A stretch of DNA of 64,000 bases. Origin: Rurimicrobium sp040387755 (GTDB lineage Bacteria > Bacteroidota > Bacteroidia > Chitinophagales > Chitinophagaceae). The stretch spans positions 104,747-168,746 of the forward strand of contig JAZKDB010000003.1 of NCBI GenBank assembly GCA_040387755.1. The letters run 5' to 3'. Below are positions 1-8,444 of the stretch, one piece after another. Every line of letters begins with the position of its first letter. The stretch's first letter is position 1. The position numbers and the translations under genes are program-made. The notes below the pieces were generated by a model. It was given only the letters and a program-made list of their open reading frames with translations, made no database searches and was not told where the DNA came from.

Positions 1-773
1 TTTTTGATTCGGATTTAAAATACATGAATCGTGCCCATAGTGCTCAGGAGGCTGATTATGCTATAAAAGCAGCTCAGGATGCTGGCTTTGAAAAGTTAAC
101 GATTGATTTGATTTATGGCACCCCGGGATTAAGTAATCTGGCCTGGCTGGAGAATCTGGCCAAAGTTGAGGCCCTCAGTATACCTCATTTTTCGGCTTAT
201 GCCCTTACAGTAGAAGAAGGCACCGCTTTGCATTATGCTATCAATAAGAAAAAACAAGTTCCTGTGGATAATGAACAATCTGCCCAGCAGCTTGAATTGT
301 TGATGCAATATGCCCCGGCTATGGGTTTTGAGCAATATGAGATTTCCAATTTCGCCAGTAAAGGACAATACGCCCTGCATAATACCAATTATTGGAAAGG
401 CATTCCTTATCTGGGTATTGGTCCTTCGGCACATAGTTTTGACGGGCGCAACAGGCGCAGCAATATTGCCAATAATAGCTTGTATATCAATGCGATAATC
501 GATAAAAATCCGATTTATGACATTGAATACTTAACTGATGTACAGCGACTGAACGAGTATATTATGACCTCCCTAAGAACGATGTGGGGCTGTTCTCTGG
601 AAAAAGCAGAACAAGCTTGGGGAGCAAGGGCGGCTTCAGACTTAAAAAAAGCCAGCCAGATTTTCTTAGAGAAAAAATGGCTGACTATAGAAAATGAAAC
701 TATACTTTTAACTAATGATGGAAGGCTATTTGCCGATCATATAGCTTCTGAATTGTTTTTTGAAGAAAATTAA
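1..773 (+). CDS. hemW: HemW-like radical SAM heme chaperone, C-terminal part
   Basis: The reading frame is open from the left edge (bases 3 onward), so the true start and the radical SAM CxxxCxxC cluster lie outside the window. The visible part has the conserved FDSDLKYMNRAH segment, then DLIYGTPGL, HFSAYALTVEEGTALH, the QYEISNFA motif and YLGIGPSAHSF, the usual order for the HemN/HemW family, followed by a C-terminal HemN-like wing. HemW is a heme-binding chaperone related to oxygen-independent coproporphyrinogen III oxidase. Distinguishing HemW from true HemN normally needs the N-terminus, but the C-terminal layout fits HemW. Its stop codon overlaps by 4 bp the stop of the convergent gene on the other strand. 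Confidence 0.9.
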   Translation, partial: FDSDLKYMNRAHSAQEADYAIKAAQDAGFEKLTIDLIYGTPGLSNLAWLENLAKVEALSIPHFSAYALTVEEGTALHYAINKKKQVPVDNEQSAQQLELLMQYAPAMGFEQYEISNFASKGQYALHNTNYWKGIPYLGIGPSAHSFDGRNRRSNIANNSLYINAIIDKNPIYDIEYLTDVQRLNEYIMTSLRTMWGCSLEKAEQAWGARAASDLKKASQIFLEKKWLTIENETILLTNDGRLFADHIASELFFEEN

Positions 774-1303
774 AGTCGGAATGTGATGCCAAATCTTGCA
801 TCAGATAACACATTTCCCCCACCAATTTCCAGATTAAGTCCTGCATTTCGGGAAAAATAATAACGGCCACCTAACTGTAATCCTGCAGCAAGACCACCAA
901 CCCTCCGGTAATCATATACCGGGGCGCCGACAGGACGCACATAATTGGCAATACTATACCCTAAATTGGCTCCAAGATATAAATCCCAATTGTGAGGGAT
1001 GTTTAATACCCTGTTGAAATGGTAATTACCAATGGCGCTAATGGTCGTAATGGAAAAATCATAACGATAATCGTTCCAGTCAGAAAAGTGTCGTCTGTAG
1101 CTGACTACACCGCCCAAAGTGAAGTCTGGGTGAACATAGGCTTCAAGACCACCATATACCGGAACACCCCAATTAGAAAGGCCAATTCCAAGATTAAGCA
1201 ATACGCTGCTGGATGGCTGAGCATTTCTGGTTTTGTTTTGAGCAGTAGCACCGAAAGCCATTAGACCCAATGCTCCTATTAAAATTGTACTTTTCATATT
1301 CAT
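770..1303 (-). CDS. small outer-membrane beta-barrel protein, unknown role
   Basis: 177 residues. The N-terminus (MNMKSTILIGALGLMAFGATAQ) is a clear Sec signal peptide. The mature part consists of alternating hydrophobic/aromatic strands (GGLEAYVHPDFTLGGVVSY, LYLGANLGYSIANYV, LQLGGRYYFSRNAGLNLEIGGG) and ends in ITFRL, as in 8-stranded porin-like barrels. Two start codons (Met1 and Met3) are possible. No specific function can be read from the sequence. It is convergent with hemW and the stop codons overlap; the upstream neighbour mlaD is divergent. Confidence 0.75.
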   Translation of the reverse strand: MNMKSTILIGALGLMAFGATAQNKTRNAQPSSSVLLNLGIGLSNWGVPVYGGLEAYVHPDFTLGGVVSYRRHFSDWNDYRYDFSITTISAIGNYHFNRVLNIPHNWDLYLGANLGYSIANYVRPVGAPVYDYRRVGGLAAGLQLGGRYYFSRNAGLNLEIGGGNVLSDARFGITFRL

Positions 1304-1409
1304 CTAATTATTTTGGTTCATATCAAAGTTAGACCGAGGAATGCTATATTAATTTTTTTTAAGTAAGTTTTACCATTAGCGATAACACGGATAGTGATGT
1401 CCTTTTTGC

Positions 1410-1417
1410 TACTTTTG
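1410..1417 (+). promoter_or_regulatory. TAnnTTTG -7 promoter element of the mlaD-ostA unit
   Basis: TACTTTTG is a perfect match to the Bacteroidota -7 consensus and lies 53 bp before the MlaD-type gene start, in a 167-bp divergent intergenic region. No convincing -33 element was seen. Confidence 0.45.
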
Positions 1418-1470
1418 TAAAAATCATTATCAAAAATTAATTTGGTTTTTGTTTAATACTCATTACTCTT

Positions 1471-2424
1471 ATGGCAATATCGAAAGAAGCTAAGACAGGT
1501 TTAATGGTTACTATCTCTGTGATTGTAATTATTCTCGGTTCCTATTTCTTAAAAGGTTTTAACCTATTTTCTTCAGACAGAACATATAATTGCTATTTTG
1601 ATAATGTTCAGGGTCTTATCCCGTCTGCTACTGTTCAGGTAAAAGGTATGGTAGTAGGTACCGTAAGTGAGGTAATTCTTCAGGGTAATGACAAAGTAAA
1701 AGTGGTCATTGCGGTGGATAAGAAAGTAAAGCTGCCCAAAGGTACTACTGCAGCACTTTTTGCCCCAGACCTGATGAGTGGTAAAGCTTTGAGGTTAGAT
1801 TTGGGTGCAGGAACAGAAATACTTCCTGATGAGGCAACAATAGAATCAAAAGTAGAATTGGGTGCCATTGACAAGGTAACTTCGCAAATAGATCCGGTTT
1901 TGGCTAGTGCAAATCAGGTTATGTATCGTCTGGATTCAATTATGGCATCTATTCAATTGATGTTGAATCCGACCACCCAAAGAAATATTGAAAGCAGTGT
2001 GGCTTCATTGGAGTTGACTATGAAGAATTTTGCATCCTTATCTACCAGTCTTAATAAGGAAAGTGCGCAATTGGCAGGTATTATCCGTAATGCCAATTCA
2101 ATAACTGCTAACGTAGCCAACAACAGTAAAAATATTGATGCGGTAATGGCAAATCTGAAAACCACAACTGACAAATTAAGTAAGGCCGACCTTGAAAAAA
2201 CTATTCATAACCTGCAAAATACCCTGGATCAGACACAGGCGTTACTGGCCAAAATCAACAGAGGCGAAGGGAGTCTGGGTATGTTGGCCAACGACAAGCA
2301 ATTGTATAATAACCTTACCAGCAGCATGTCTTCGCTGGACAGGCTGATGGACGATTTGAAAAAACATCCGTCACGCTATATTAATATTCGTGTTTTTGGT
2401 AAAGCCCCAAAAGATAATCCATAA
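1471..2424 (+). CDS. MlaD/MCE family lipid-transport protein
   Basis: 317 residues. One N-terminal membrane anchor (about residues 10-29, hydrophobic IVIILGSYFLKGF), then an MCE domain (about 35-115) with the characteristic VQGLIPSATVQVKGMVVGTV segment, then a long region (about 130-300) rich in Asn/Ser/Thr/Leu with coiled-coil character and an NRGEGSLGMLANDKQLYNNL segment typical of bacterial MCE proteins. MCE proteins are periplasmic substrate-binding parts of ABC systems that move phospholipids between the inner and outer membrane. The permease and ATPase partners are not in the window. It is followed after 18 bp by an OstA-like gene and probably co-transcribed with it. Confidence 0.88.
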   Translation: MAISKEAKTGLMVTISVIVIILGSYFLKGFNLFSSDRTYNCYFDNVQGLIPSATVQVKGMVVGTVSEVILQGNDKVKVVIAVDKKVKLPKGTTAALFAPDLMSGKALRLDLGAGTEILPDEATIESKVELGAIDKVTSQIDPVLASANQVMYRLDSIMASIQLMLNPTTQRNIESSVASLELTMKNFASLSTSLNKESAQLAGIIRNANSITANVANNSKNIDAVMANLKTTTDKLSKADLEKTIHNLQNTLDQTQALLAKINRGEGSLGMLANDKQLYNNLTSSMSSLDRLMDDLKKHPSRYINIRVFGKAPKDNP

Positions 2425-2442
2425 ATCTGGCGAACAATTATT

Positions 2443-4128
2443 TTGTACAGTTTCTATTGTTTGAAAAGAATTAGTTTTTTCCTGCTGAGTTCCCTGATTA
2501 TTTTACTGGGAACTTACAACATTGTTATTGCCCAAAAGCCCAAAGCAGATACCAGCGGGAAGATACCCATTACCATTGTGGATAATAAAACTATGGAAGC
2601 GTTTAAGACGGATTCCAATAGTTATTTTAAGTTTATCGGTAATGTGCAATTTCAACATGGTACAGACATGCTTTATTGCGACACTGCGATTCTCAATCAG
2701 GAAAGGAACAATCTCGAGGCATTTGGCAATGTAAAAATCGTGCAGGCTAATGGAACGACTGTATTAAGCGATTATCTGAGCTATACCGGGAATATAAAAA
2801 AAGCCTATTTACGTGGAAATGTGGCCTTAACTAGTGGTAATGATAACCTTTGGACCGAAGAGTTGGATTATTACCTCAACACCAAAGTGGGCAATTATTA
2901 TCAGGGCGGTACGCTCCAATCTGGTAGCACAACAGTTTCGAGCACCTTAGGTACTTATAATGCACAGACAAAGGAAGCCAGATTTGTAGATCAGGTAATG
3001 GTGACAGATACCGCCTATAATATCGAAAGTAAAGATCTTGGCTACAATACAGAAAGCAAAATGATGCGCTTTTTTGATAGCTCGGTTGTGACCAATGAAA
3101 GCTCTGTATTGCGCACTTCGCAAGGTATTTATGATTCAAAAAACCAAATCGCCAACTTCACTACCCGTTCTTCTATCCTCAATGAAGAACAATTTATAGT
3201 TGGAGATACTCTTAATTATAACAAGCAAACAGGCTTGGGAAATGCTTTTGGTGATGTGATAGTTTTTGATACAGCGCAAAAATCCACTCTTTATTGTGGC
3301 AAGGCATTCTACAATGACAAGTTGAAAACCCTGTTGGCTATCGAAAAGCCTGTGCTTAAAAGAGTAGATAATAAAGATAGCTTGTATGTCCGTGCCGATA
3401 CTTTTTTTTCTGCTCATTTTGTTATGAAAACGGATACGTTGAAATCAACTAAAAAGGAAACTGTAAATAAAGGAAATAAAAAACCTGTGAAGTCTGGAGC
3501 ATCTGATAAGGTCACCACTTTTAAAACTAATTTTGTTACCACTGCAGACACTACAAGCCCAAAGTATTATACCGGTTTTCATCATGTGCTCATTTTTTCA
3601 GATTCGCTGCAGGGTAAATGTGACAGCATCTGTTTTACAGGTAAGGATTCTTTGATGCTAATGATGAAGGAGCCTGTACTTTGGAGTCGAAGGAGCCAGA
3701 TAACCGGTGATACAATTATTGCCTATATAGATAGCGGAAAAGTACAAAAAGTAGTGGTGCCGAATGAGGCCTTGATTGTATCACGCAGCGGACCGGAAAA
3801 AGCCAATCTTTTCAATCAGGTGCAAGGTAAAACACTTGTAGCTTATCTGGTTAATGAAGAGTTGGACCATGCAACAGTAAAGCCTGATGCAGAAAGTATT
3901 TACTACCCTACAGATGAAAGCGGCGCCTATATTGGTGTCAGTCAGTCTAAAAGTGAACGCATGAAGATATTCTTTTCTAAAGGGGATATTGATAAGCTGC
4001 TATTGGAGCAGGAAATTAAACAAACACTTTCTCCTCTTAATAAAATTGATATTCCCACTATGCGACTCAGTCGTTTTCAGTGGCTGGAAGAATTAAGACC
4101 AACCAGTATTGCAGAACTATTTGAGTAA
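2443..4128 (+). CDS. OstA/LptA-like envelope protein with TTG start
   Basis: 561 residues. The chosen start is a TTG because only it includes the signal peptide (ISFFLLSSLIILLGTYNIVIAQ); the first in-frame ATG lies about 50 codons further on, inside the folded domain. Residues about 40-190 match the OstA/LptA beta-jellyroll pattern (FKFIGNVQFQHGTDMLYCD, NNLEAFGNVKIVQANGTT, YTGNIKKAYLRGNVALTSG), and similar strand repeats continue to about residue 320. OstA-like proteins bridge LPS across the periplasm or form the N-terminal part of LptD. The C-terminus (IPTMRLSRFQWLEELRPTS) is the conserved tail of the Bacteroidota long form. It starts 18 bp after the MCE gene, consistent with a shared role in outer-membrane lipid supply. 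Confidence 0.8.
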   Translation: MYSFYCLKRISFFLLSSLIILLGTYNIVIAQKPKADTSGKIPITIVDNKTMEAFKTDSNSYFKFIGNVQFQHGTDMLYCDTAILNQERNNLEAFGNVKIVQANGTTVLSDYLSYTGNIKKAYLRGNVALTSGNDNLWTEELDYYLNTKVGNYYQGGTLQSGSTTVSSTLGTYNAQTKEARFVDQVMVTDTAYNIESKDLGYNTESKMMRFFDSSVVTNESSVLRTSQGIYDSKNQIANFTTRSSILNEEQFIVGDTLNYNKQTGLGNAFGDVIVFDTAQKSTLYCGKAFYNDKLKTLLAIEKPVLKRVDNKDSLYVRADTFFSAHFVMKTDTLKSTKKETVNKGNKKPVKSGASDKVTTFKTNFVTTADTTSPKYYTGFHHVLIFSDSLQGKCDSICFTGKDSLMLMMKEPVLWSRRSQITGDTIIAYIDSGKVQKVVVPNEALIVSRSGPEKANLFNQVQGKTLVAYLVNEELDHATVKPDAESIYYPTDESGAYIGVSQSKSERMKIFFSKGDIDKLLLEQEIKQTLSPLNKIDIPTMRLSRFQWLEELRPTSIAELFE

Positions 4129-4214
4129 GGTTTTATTGGAATAATTGATACGGCTATCAAAAAGAACAGAACTATCTTTAAGTATACTGGTATCTAAAAG
4201 AAATTTAGTGGTTG

Positions 4215-4222
4215 TAGGTTTG
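4215..4222 (+). promoter_or_regulatory. TAnnTTTG -7 promoter element of the nitroreductase gene
   Basis: TAGGTTTG matches the Bacteroidota -7 consensus perfectly and ends 20 bp before the nitroreductase start codon. Confidence 0.45.
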
Positions 4223-4242
4223 CATTTCAAAAGAAAATAGAA

Positions 4243-4869
4243 ATGGACTTACTGCAAAAATTGAATTGGCGCTATGCCACCAAAAGAATGAACGGCCAGA
4301 TTGTGCCGGAACAAAACCTTAACAATATTCTTGATGCCATACAATTGGCTCCTTCTTCCGCCGGACTGCAACCATATAATGTTATTGTTGTTAGCGATAA
4401 AGAAGTATTGAAACAGATTCATCAGGAATCTGCCCAGCAACCTCAGATTCTAGAAGCATCACATCTACTTGTCTTTGCTGCCTGGAAAAACCTAAGTGAA
4501 GAGCAGGTAGAAGAATACATTAACCGTATTGCTGCTACACGTAATATTCCTGCCGAAAGCCTTGATGGATTTAAATCCAATATTATGGGTTTTACGAAAA
4601 GAACAGCAGAACAAAATTATCAATGGGCAGCACGCCAGGCCTATATCGGATTAGGAGTTGCCGCAATAGCCGCAGCACACGAACAGGTTGATGCCACACC
4701 GATGGAAGGATTTAATCCTGCTGCTATGGATAAAATATTGGGTCTTGAAGAAAGAGGATTAGGTTCTGTAGCGATTATGCCATTAGGCTACCGCGATGAA
4801 GCCAATGATTTTTTATTGGGTGCAAAAAAGGTGAGAAGAAGTAAGGAAAATTTCTTTACAAAAATCTAA
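4243..4869 (+). CDS. nitroreductase family NAD(P)H-dependent FMN oxidoreductase
   Basis: 208 residues, the usual length for NfsB-like nitroreductases. Conserved FMN-binding parts are visible: RYATKRMNG near the N-terminus, LAPSSAGLQPYNVIVV (about 36-51) and the GLGSVAIMPLGYRDE segment near the C-terminus. The family reduces nitroaromatics, quinones or flavins with NAD(P)H; the substrate cannot be told from sequence. It has its own promoter element and precedes the exported DsbA-like gene by 9 bp, so the two are probably co-transcribed, suggesting a redox-stress unit (inference). Confidence 0.88.
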   Translation: MDLLQKLNWRYATKRMNGQIVPEQNLNNILDAIQLAPSSAGLQPYNVIVVSDKEVLKQIHQESAQQPQILEASHLLVFAAWKNLSEEQVEEYINRIAATRNIPAESLDGFKSNIMGFTKRTAEQNYQWAARQAYIGLGVAAIAAAHEQVDATPMEGFNPAAMDKILGLEERGLGSVAIMPLGYRDEANDFLLGAKKVRRSKENFFTKI

Positions 4870-4878
4870 TTTGCAACA

Positions 4879-5712
4879 ATGAATTTATTCAAGTGCTTTT
4901 TGATACTATTTCTTTCCTGCCTGATGATGGAAAAGCCGGCCTATGCACAAGGCAAATTGAAAAGCAACACTAAAATTAAAACAATGAACAGTACAGATAG
5001 TTTAATGAAAGTAGAAGTCTGGAGCGATGTGATGTGCCCTTTTTGCTATATAGGTAAAAGGAAATTTGAACAGGCTCTGGCTCAATTTCCGGCAAAGGAG
5101 AAAGTGCAGCTTGTATGGAAAAGTTATCAGCTTGACCCAAGTATTTCTGCAGCTGATGACAAGGATTATGTCCGTCATTTGCAGCAAAAGAAAGGCTGGA
5201 GTGACAAGCAAACCAAAGAGATATTGGATAACGTGACACAGATGGCTGCGGAGGTTGGCTTGGACTATCATTTTGAGAAGGCTATGGTGGCCAATTCATT
5301 CAAGGCACATCGTTTTGCTCATTATGCAGGTAAATTTGGATTGCAGGATAGTGCGGAAGAAGCTTTATTTATTGGGCACTTTGTAGAAGGTAAAGATATC
5401 AGCGACAATGAAACATTGGCGGCTATGGGCGAGGCCATTGGTCTGAACAGGCAAAATGTAGTAAACTTTTTGAGTACGGACGAAATGATCAAGGACGTAA
5501 ATCAGGATATTCAGGAAGCGGAACAAATAGGAGTGACGGGTGTTCCCTTTTTTGTCTTCGACCGAAAATACGCCATATCAGGCGCTCAGGACGAAAAAGT
5601 TTTTCTGAATACGCTTGAAAAATCATTCAGGGAATGGGAGAAGCTTCATGCTGAGACGAAGCTGGAATTGATAGAAGGAAAGTCCTGTAAGCCCAATGGC
5701 GAATGCGAATAG
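4879..5712 (+). CDS. DsbA/FrnE-family thiol oxidoreductase with signal peptide
   Basis: 277 residues. A signal peptide (FLILFLSCLMMEKPAYAQG) is followed by a thioredoxin-fold domain beginning KVEVWSDVMCPFCYIGKRKFE, which has the CPFC redox motif; the cis-Pro region is ITGVPFFVFD-like (GVTGVPFFVF). This is the FrnE subgroup of DsbA proteins. FrnE proteins are usually cytosolic, so the signal peptide is notable. An internal ATG at about residue 36 (MNSTDSLMKVEVW) could start a cytosolic form. The C-terminus has two further cysteines (SCKPNGEC), which could form a second disulfide or bind metal. A strong terminator follows. Confidence 0.85.
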   Translation: MNLFKCFLILFLSCLMMEKPAYAQGKLKSNTKIKTMNSTDSLMKVEVWSDVMCPFCYIGKRKFEQALAQFPAKEKVQLVWKSYQLDPSISAADDKDYVRHLQQKKGWSDKQTKEILDNVTQMAAEVGLDYHFEKAMVANSFKAHRFAHYAGKFGLQDSAEEALFIGHFVEGKDISDNETLAAMGEAIGLNRQNVVNFLSTDEMIKDVNQDIQEAEQIGVTGVPFFVFDRKYAISGAQDEKVFLNTLEKSFREWEKLHAETKLELIEGKSCKPNGECE

Positions 5713-5732
5713 GTGACACGGAATAGTTTTTA

Positions 5733-5767
5733 AGTCCCCCAACAGTATTGTTGGGGGACTTTTTTTT
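5733..5767 (+). terminator. rho-independent terminator after the DsbA-like gene
   Basis: A perfect 12-bp stem (AGTCCCCCAACA with TGTTGGGGGACT), loop GTAT, followed by seven T. Confidence 0.92.
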
Positions 5768-5844
5768 GTAGAGATAAAATAAAAACTTTTACGATATACC
5801 TTATTCCGGTACATTTTCGCTTTTGCATCTTACTTTTACGCTTT

Positions 5845-6597
5845 ATGGATAAGAAGCGGATTATTTTTTTGGGTTCTAAACCCATTGGCTACCATTGTCT
5901 TCAGTTTTTGATTGCTTCGCAGGAAAAACTGAATGTCGAAATTGTGGGCATATTGACACAACAAAGAAAAGAATTTGGTGGCGAAACGGATTTGGCTGTA
6001 CTGGCTAAGGAAAATAATATTCCTGTATTGGCTTCATTGGCGGAGATACCCGAATGTGATATTCTCTATTCGGTGCAATACCACGAAATACTCAAAGCAG
6101 AACATATTGCCAAAGCAAAGCAAATTGCGGTAAACCTGCATATGGCGCCTTTGCCGGAGTACAGAGGCAGTAATCAGTTTTCATTTGCCCTCATCGATGG
6201 CAAAGAAGAATTTGGTACTACTATTCACCAGATGGATACACGCATTGATCACGGTGATATTTTGTTTCAGAAGCGATTTTCGATTCCCCGTAATTGCTGG
6301 GCATTTCAGTTATACGAACTTACTTATGAAGCATCTTTAAAATTATTTTGCCAAACATTGGGCCATATTGTTTCCTGTAATTTTCGTCCTGTTGCTCAGG
6401 CAGATTTGGTAGCCTCAAAAGGGAGCTCACTTCATTACCGACATGAGATTGTTGACCTCAAAAGAATTGATTTGTCCTGGGATGAGGAAAAGATAAAATT
6501 GCATATTCGTGCCACTACAATGCCAGGTTTTGAGCCCCCTTATTGCGAAGTGAACAAAAGGAAAATCTACTTTTCAACCAATTATATTAATGAGTAG
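5845..6597 (+). CDS. formyltransferase-fold enzyme, probably sugar N-formyltransferase
   Basis: 250 residues. It has the formyltransferase N-terminal fold: RIIFLGSKPIGYHCLQFL at the start, then the active-site strand VNLHMAPLPEYRGSNQF (NLH plus LPEYRG), then TTIHQMDTRIDHGDILFQK, which supplies the catalytic Asp. It is too short for a complete methionyl-tRNA formyltransferase, which is about 310 residues with a C-terminal tRNA-binding domain. The three glycosyltransferases next to it make N-formylation of an amino sugar in a surface glycan more likely (inference). It overlaps the next gene by 8 bp, showing translational coupling. A near-consensus TACTTTTA lies just before the start. Confidence 0.8.
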   Translation: MDKKRIIFLGSKPIGYHCLQFLIASQEKLNVEIVGILTQQRKEFGGETDLAVLAKENNIPVLASLAEIPECDILYSVQYHEILKAEHIAKAKQIAVNLHMAPLPEYRGSNQFSFALIDGKEEFGTTIHQMDTRIDHGDILFQKRFSIPRNCWAFQLYELTYEASLKLFCQTLGHIVSCNFRPVAQADLVASKGSSLHYRHEIVDLKRIDLSWDEEKIKLHIRATTMPGFEPPYCEVNKRKIYFSTNYINE

Positions 6598-7687
6598 AGT
6601 TAAGCGACTGGTGTTTACCGTAACCAACGATTTGAATTATGACCAACGCATGTTGCGCATCTGTACTTCGCTGCACAATGATGGTTATGATGTAACATTG
6701 ATTGGCTTCAAACGCAGGATGAGCATGCCTTTAACCGAAAGGCCGTTTAAGCAGATTCGTATTCCGATTATAGCAGAGCAGGGCAAATTGCTCTATGTGG
6801 ATTATTGGATTAAGCTATTTTTTCTGTTGCTTTTTCGTAAAGTTGATGTGCTTTGTGCCATTGATCTCGATACTATTTTGCCGGTTTATTATGCTTCTCG
6901 CATTCGCGGAAAAAAAAGAGTGTATGATGCACACGAATTATTTACTGAATTAAAAGAAGTCATCAGCAGACCCAAAGTTCACCGTATGTGGCTTTGGATA
7001 GAAAAGCATACTGTTCCGCATTTTCCGGTAGGCTATACGATCGGAGAATGTTATGCTGAGGAGTTTAACAGAAGGTATGGGGTTGATTATGGCGTGGTGC
7101 GTAATGCCACAATCCTAAAACCATTAGTGAAAACTCCTGCGAAGGAAAGATTTATTTTGTATCAGGGATGGGTAAATGTAGGTCGCCGGTTTGAACAATT
7201 GATACCGGCAATGCAATGGGTGGATGCACCATTGGTCATTTGTGGCGCAGGTAATTTTTATGCAGAAACGAAGGCTCTTGTTGCCCAATATAAACTGGAG
7301 CATAAAGTGATATTTAAAGGTTATGTAGCACCCGAAGAGCTGCGCCAATATACTTTGTCAGCATACATTGGTATTACATTATTTGAAGATAGCAGCCTGA
7401 GTAATAGATTAAGTATGGCCAATCGTTTTTTTGATTATATGCATGCAGGAGTACCTCAATTGTGCAATCAATATCCTGAGTATGAAAAGGCCAATGCTCG
7501 TTTTGAAATTGCTTCTTTAATTGCCGAACCTACACCAGAGCATATTGCAGAATCGCTCAATAAAATGTTGAATGACGAAGCTTATTATAACAGGCTGGCA
7601 CAAAATTGTCTGGCAGCACGGGAGTTCTATTGCTGGCAGCAAGAGGAAAAAACCTTACTGAGTATTTACCATTATTTATTGAAATAA
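6590..7687 (+). CDS. glycosyltransferase family 4
   Basis: 365 residues. Two Rossmann-type lobes: the N-terminal acceptor half opens with LVFTVTNDLNYDQRMLRICTSL; the donor half begins near residue 180 (RFILYQGWVNVGRRFEQLIPAM) and contains LVICGAGNFYAETKALV, VIFKGYVAPEELRQYTLSA and the GT4 donor-binding region around FFDYMHAGVPQLCNQYPEYE. GT4 enzymes are retaining transferases using nucleotide sugars. The start overlaps the formyltransferase gene, and the next gene begins 5 bp after the stop, so the three form one operon for a cell-surface or secreted-protein glycan. Confidence 0.88.
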   Translation: MSRVKRLVFTVTNDLNYDQRMLRICTSLHNDGYDVTLIGFKRRMSMPLTERPFKQIRIPIIAEQGKLLYVDYWIKLFFLLLFRKVDVLCAIDLDTILPVYYASRIRGKKRVYDAHELFTELKEVISRPKVHRMWLWIEKHTVPHFPVGYTIGECYAEEFNRRYGVDYGVVRNATILKPLVKTPAKERFILYQGWVNVGRRFEQLIPAMQWVDAPLVICGAGNFYAETKALVAQYKLEHKVIFKGYVAPEELRQYTLSAYIGITLFEDSSLSNRLSMANRFFDYMHAGVPQLCNQYPEYEKANARFEIASLIAEPTPEHIAESLNKMLNDEAYYNRLAQNCLAAREFYCWQQEEKTLLSIYHYLLK

Positions 7688-7692
7688 TACCT

Positions 7693-8442
7693 ATGAAATT
7701 CAGCGTAGTAATAGCCGCATACAATGCAAGTCGCACTATTTGTGCTGCCTTGCAATCCTGTATGTCTCAGACTTATGCTGCATTCGAAATCATAGTGGTG
7801 GATGATGCCTCAACAGATGATACGATACAACTTGTGCAGGCCTTTTCTCCAGAGATAAGAACCATTTCTTTAAAAGAAAACAAAGGTGTAAGTGCCGCCC
7901 GAAATGCTGGATGGGCTATGGCATCAGGGGATTATGTGGCCTTTCTGGATAGTGATGATAGCTGGCATCCCGAAAAGTTGTTTAGGGTAAGCGAAACCCT
8001 GAAAGATTTTCCTGCAATAAAATTTTTAGCACATCAATTTGCCATTGGTACAGATGTTTCTGAAAGCAAGTTCTCTTCAGCAATTATTAAAGAAGTCCAT
8101 TTTGGAGAACTCCTTATTCGCAACCAAATTCAAGGCTCTTGTATTGTTGTGAAAAAGGATATGATGCAACGATTTGATGAGCAAATGCGCTATACAGAGG
8201 ATTATGATTTTGCTTTAAGATGCGCCTATCAGCAAGCCATTGTTTTTTTAGAAATTCCCTTAAGCATATTGTCGCGTCCACAGCAATCGGCCGGAGGTTT
8301 GTCTGCCAACCGCTGGGCTATGCGGAAAGGAGAACTTTATCTGTATGGAAAGCTCTGGAAGTTGAATCCTTTATTACTTCTTTGTATTCCGGTGCTATGG
8401 CTCTATAGTCTGGCCAAACATTTATTTCAAAAGGCGAAATAG
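7693..8442 (+). CDS. glycosyltransferase family 2
   Basis: 249 residues from the ATG at 7693. A longer open frame extends upstream into the GT4 gene, but FSVVIAAYNASRTICAALQS is the canonical GT-A beginning, so the internal ATG is chosen. Visible motifs: IVVDDASTDDT, GVSAARNAGWAMASGDYVAFLDSDD with the DXD-type metal site, and YTEDYDFALRC (the ED catalytic-base region). A hydrophobic C-terminal stretch (LLLLCIPVLWLYSLAKHLF) probably associates with the membrane. Last gene of the glycan operon, with only 2 bp to the stop of the convergent mannosyltransferase. Confidence 0.9.
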   Translation: MKFSVVIAAYNASRTICAALQSCMSQTYAAFEIIVVDDASTDDTIQLVQAFSPEIRTISLKENKGVSAARNAGWAMASGDYVAFLDSDDSWHPEKLFRVSETLKDFPAIKFLAHQFAIGTDVSESKFSSAIIKEVHFGELLIRNQIQGSCIVVKKDMMQRFDEQMRYTEDYDFALRCAYQQAIVFLEIPLSILSRPQQSAGGLSANRWAMRKGELYLYGKLWKLNPLLLLCIPVLWLYSLAKHLFQKAK

Positions 8443-8444
8443 CT

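Noticed and set aside
7606..7692. N-terminal extension of the GT2 gene
   Set aside because: It lies inside the GT4 gene and does not look like protein; the ATG at 7693 gives the canonical GT2 beginning.
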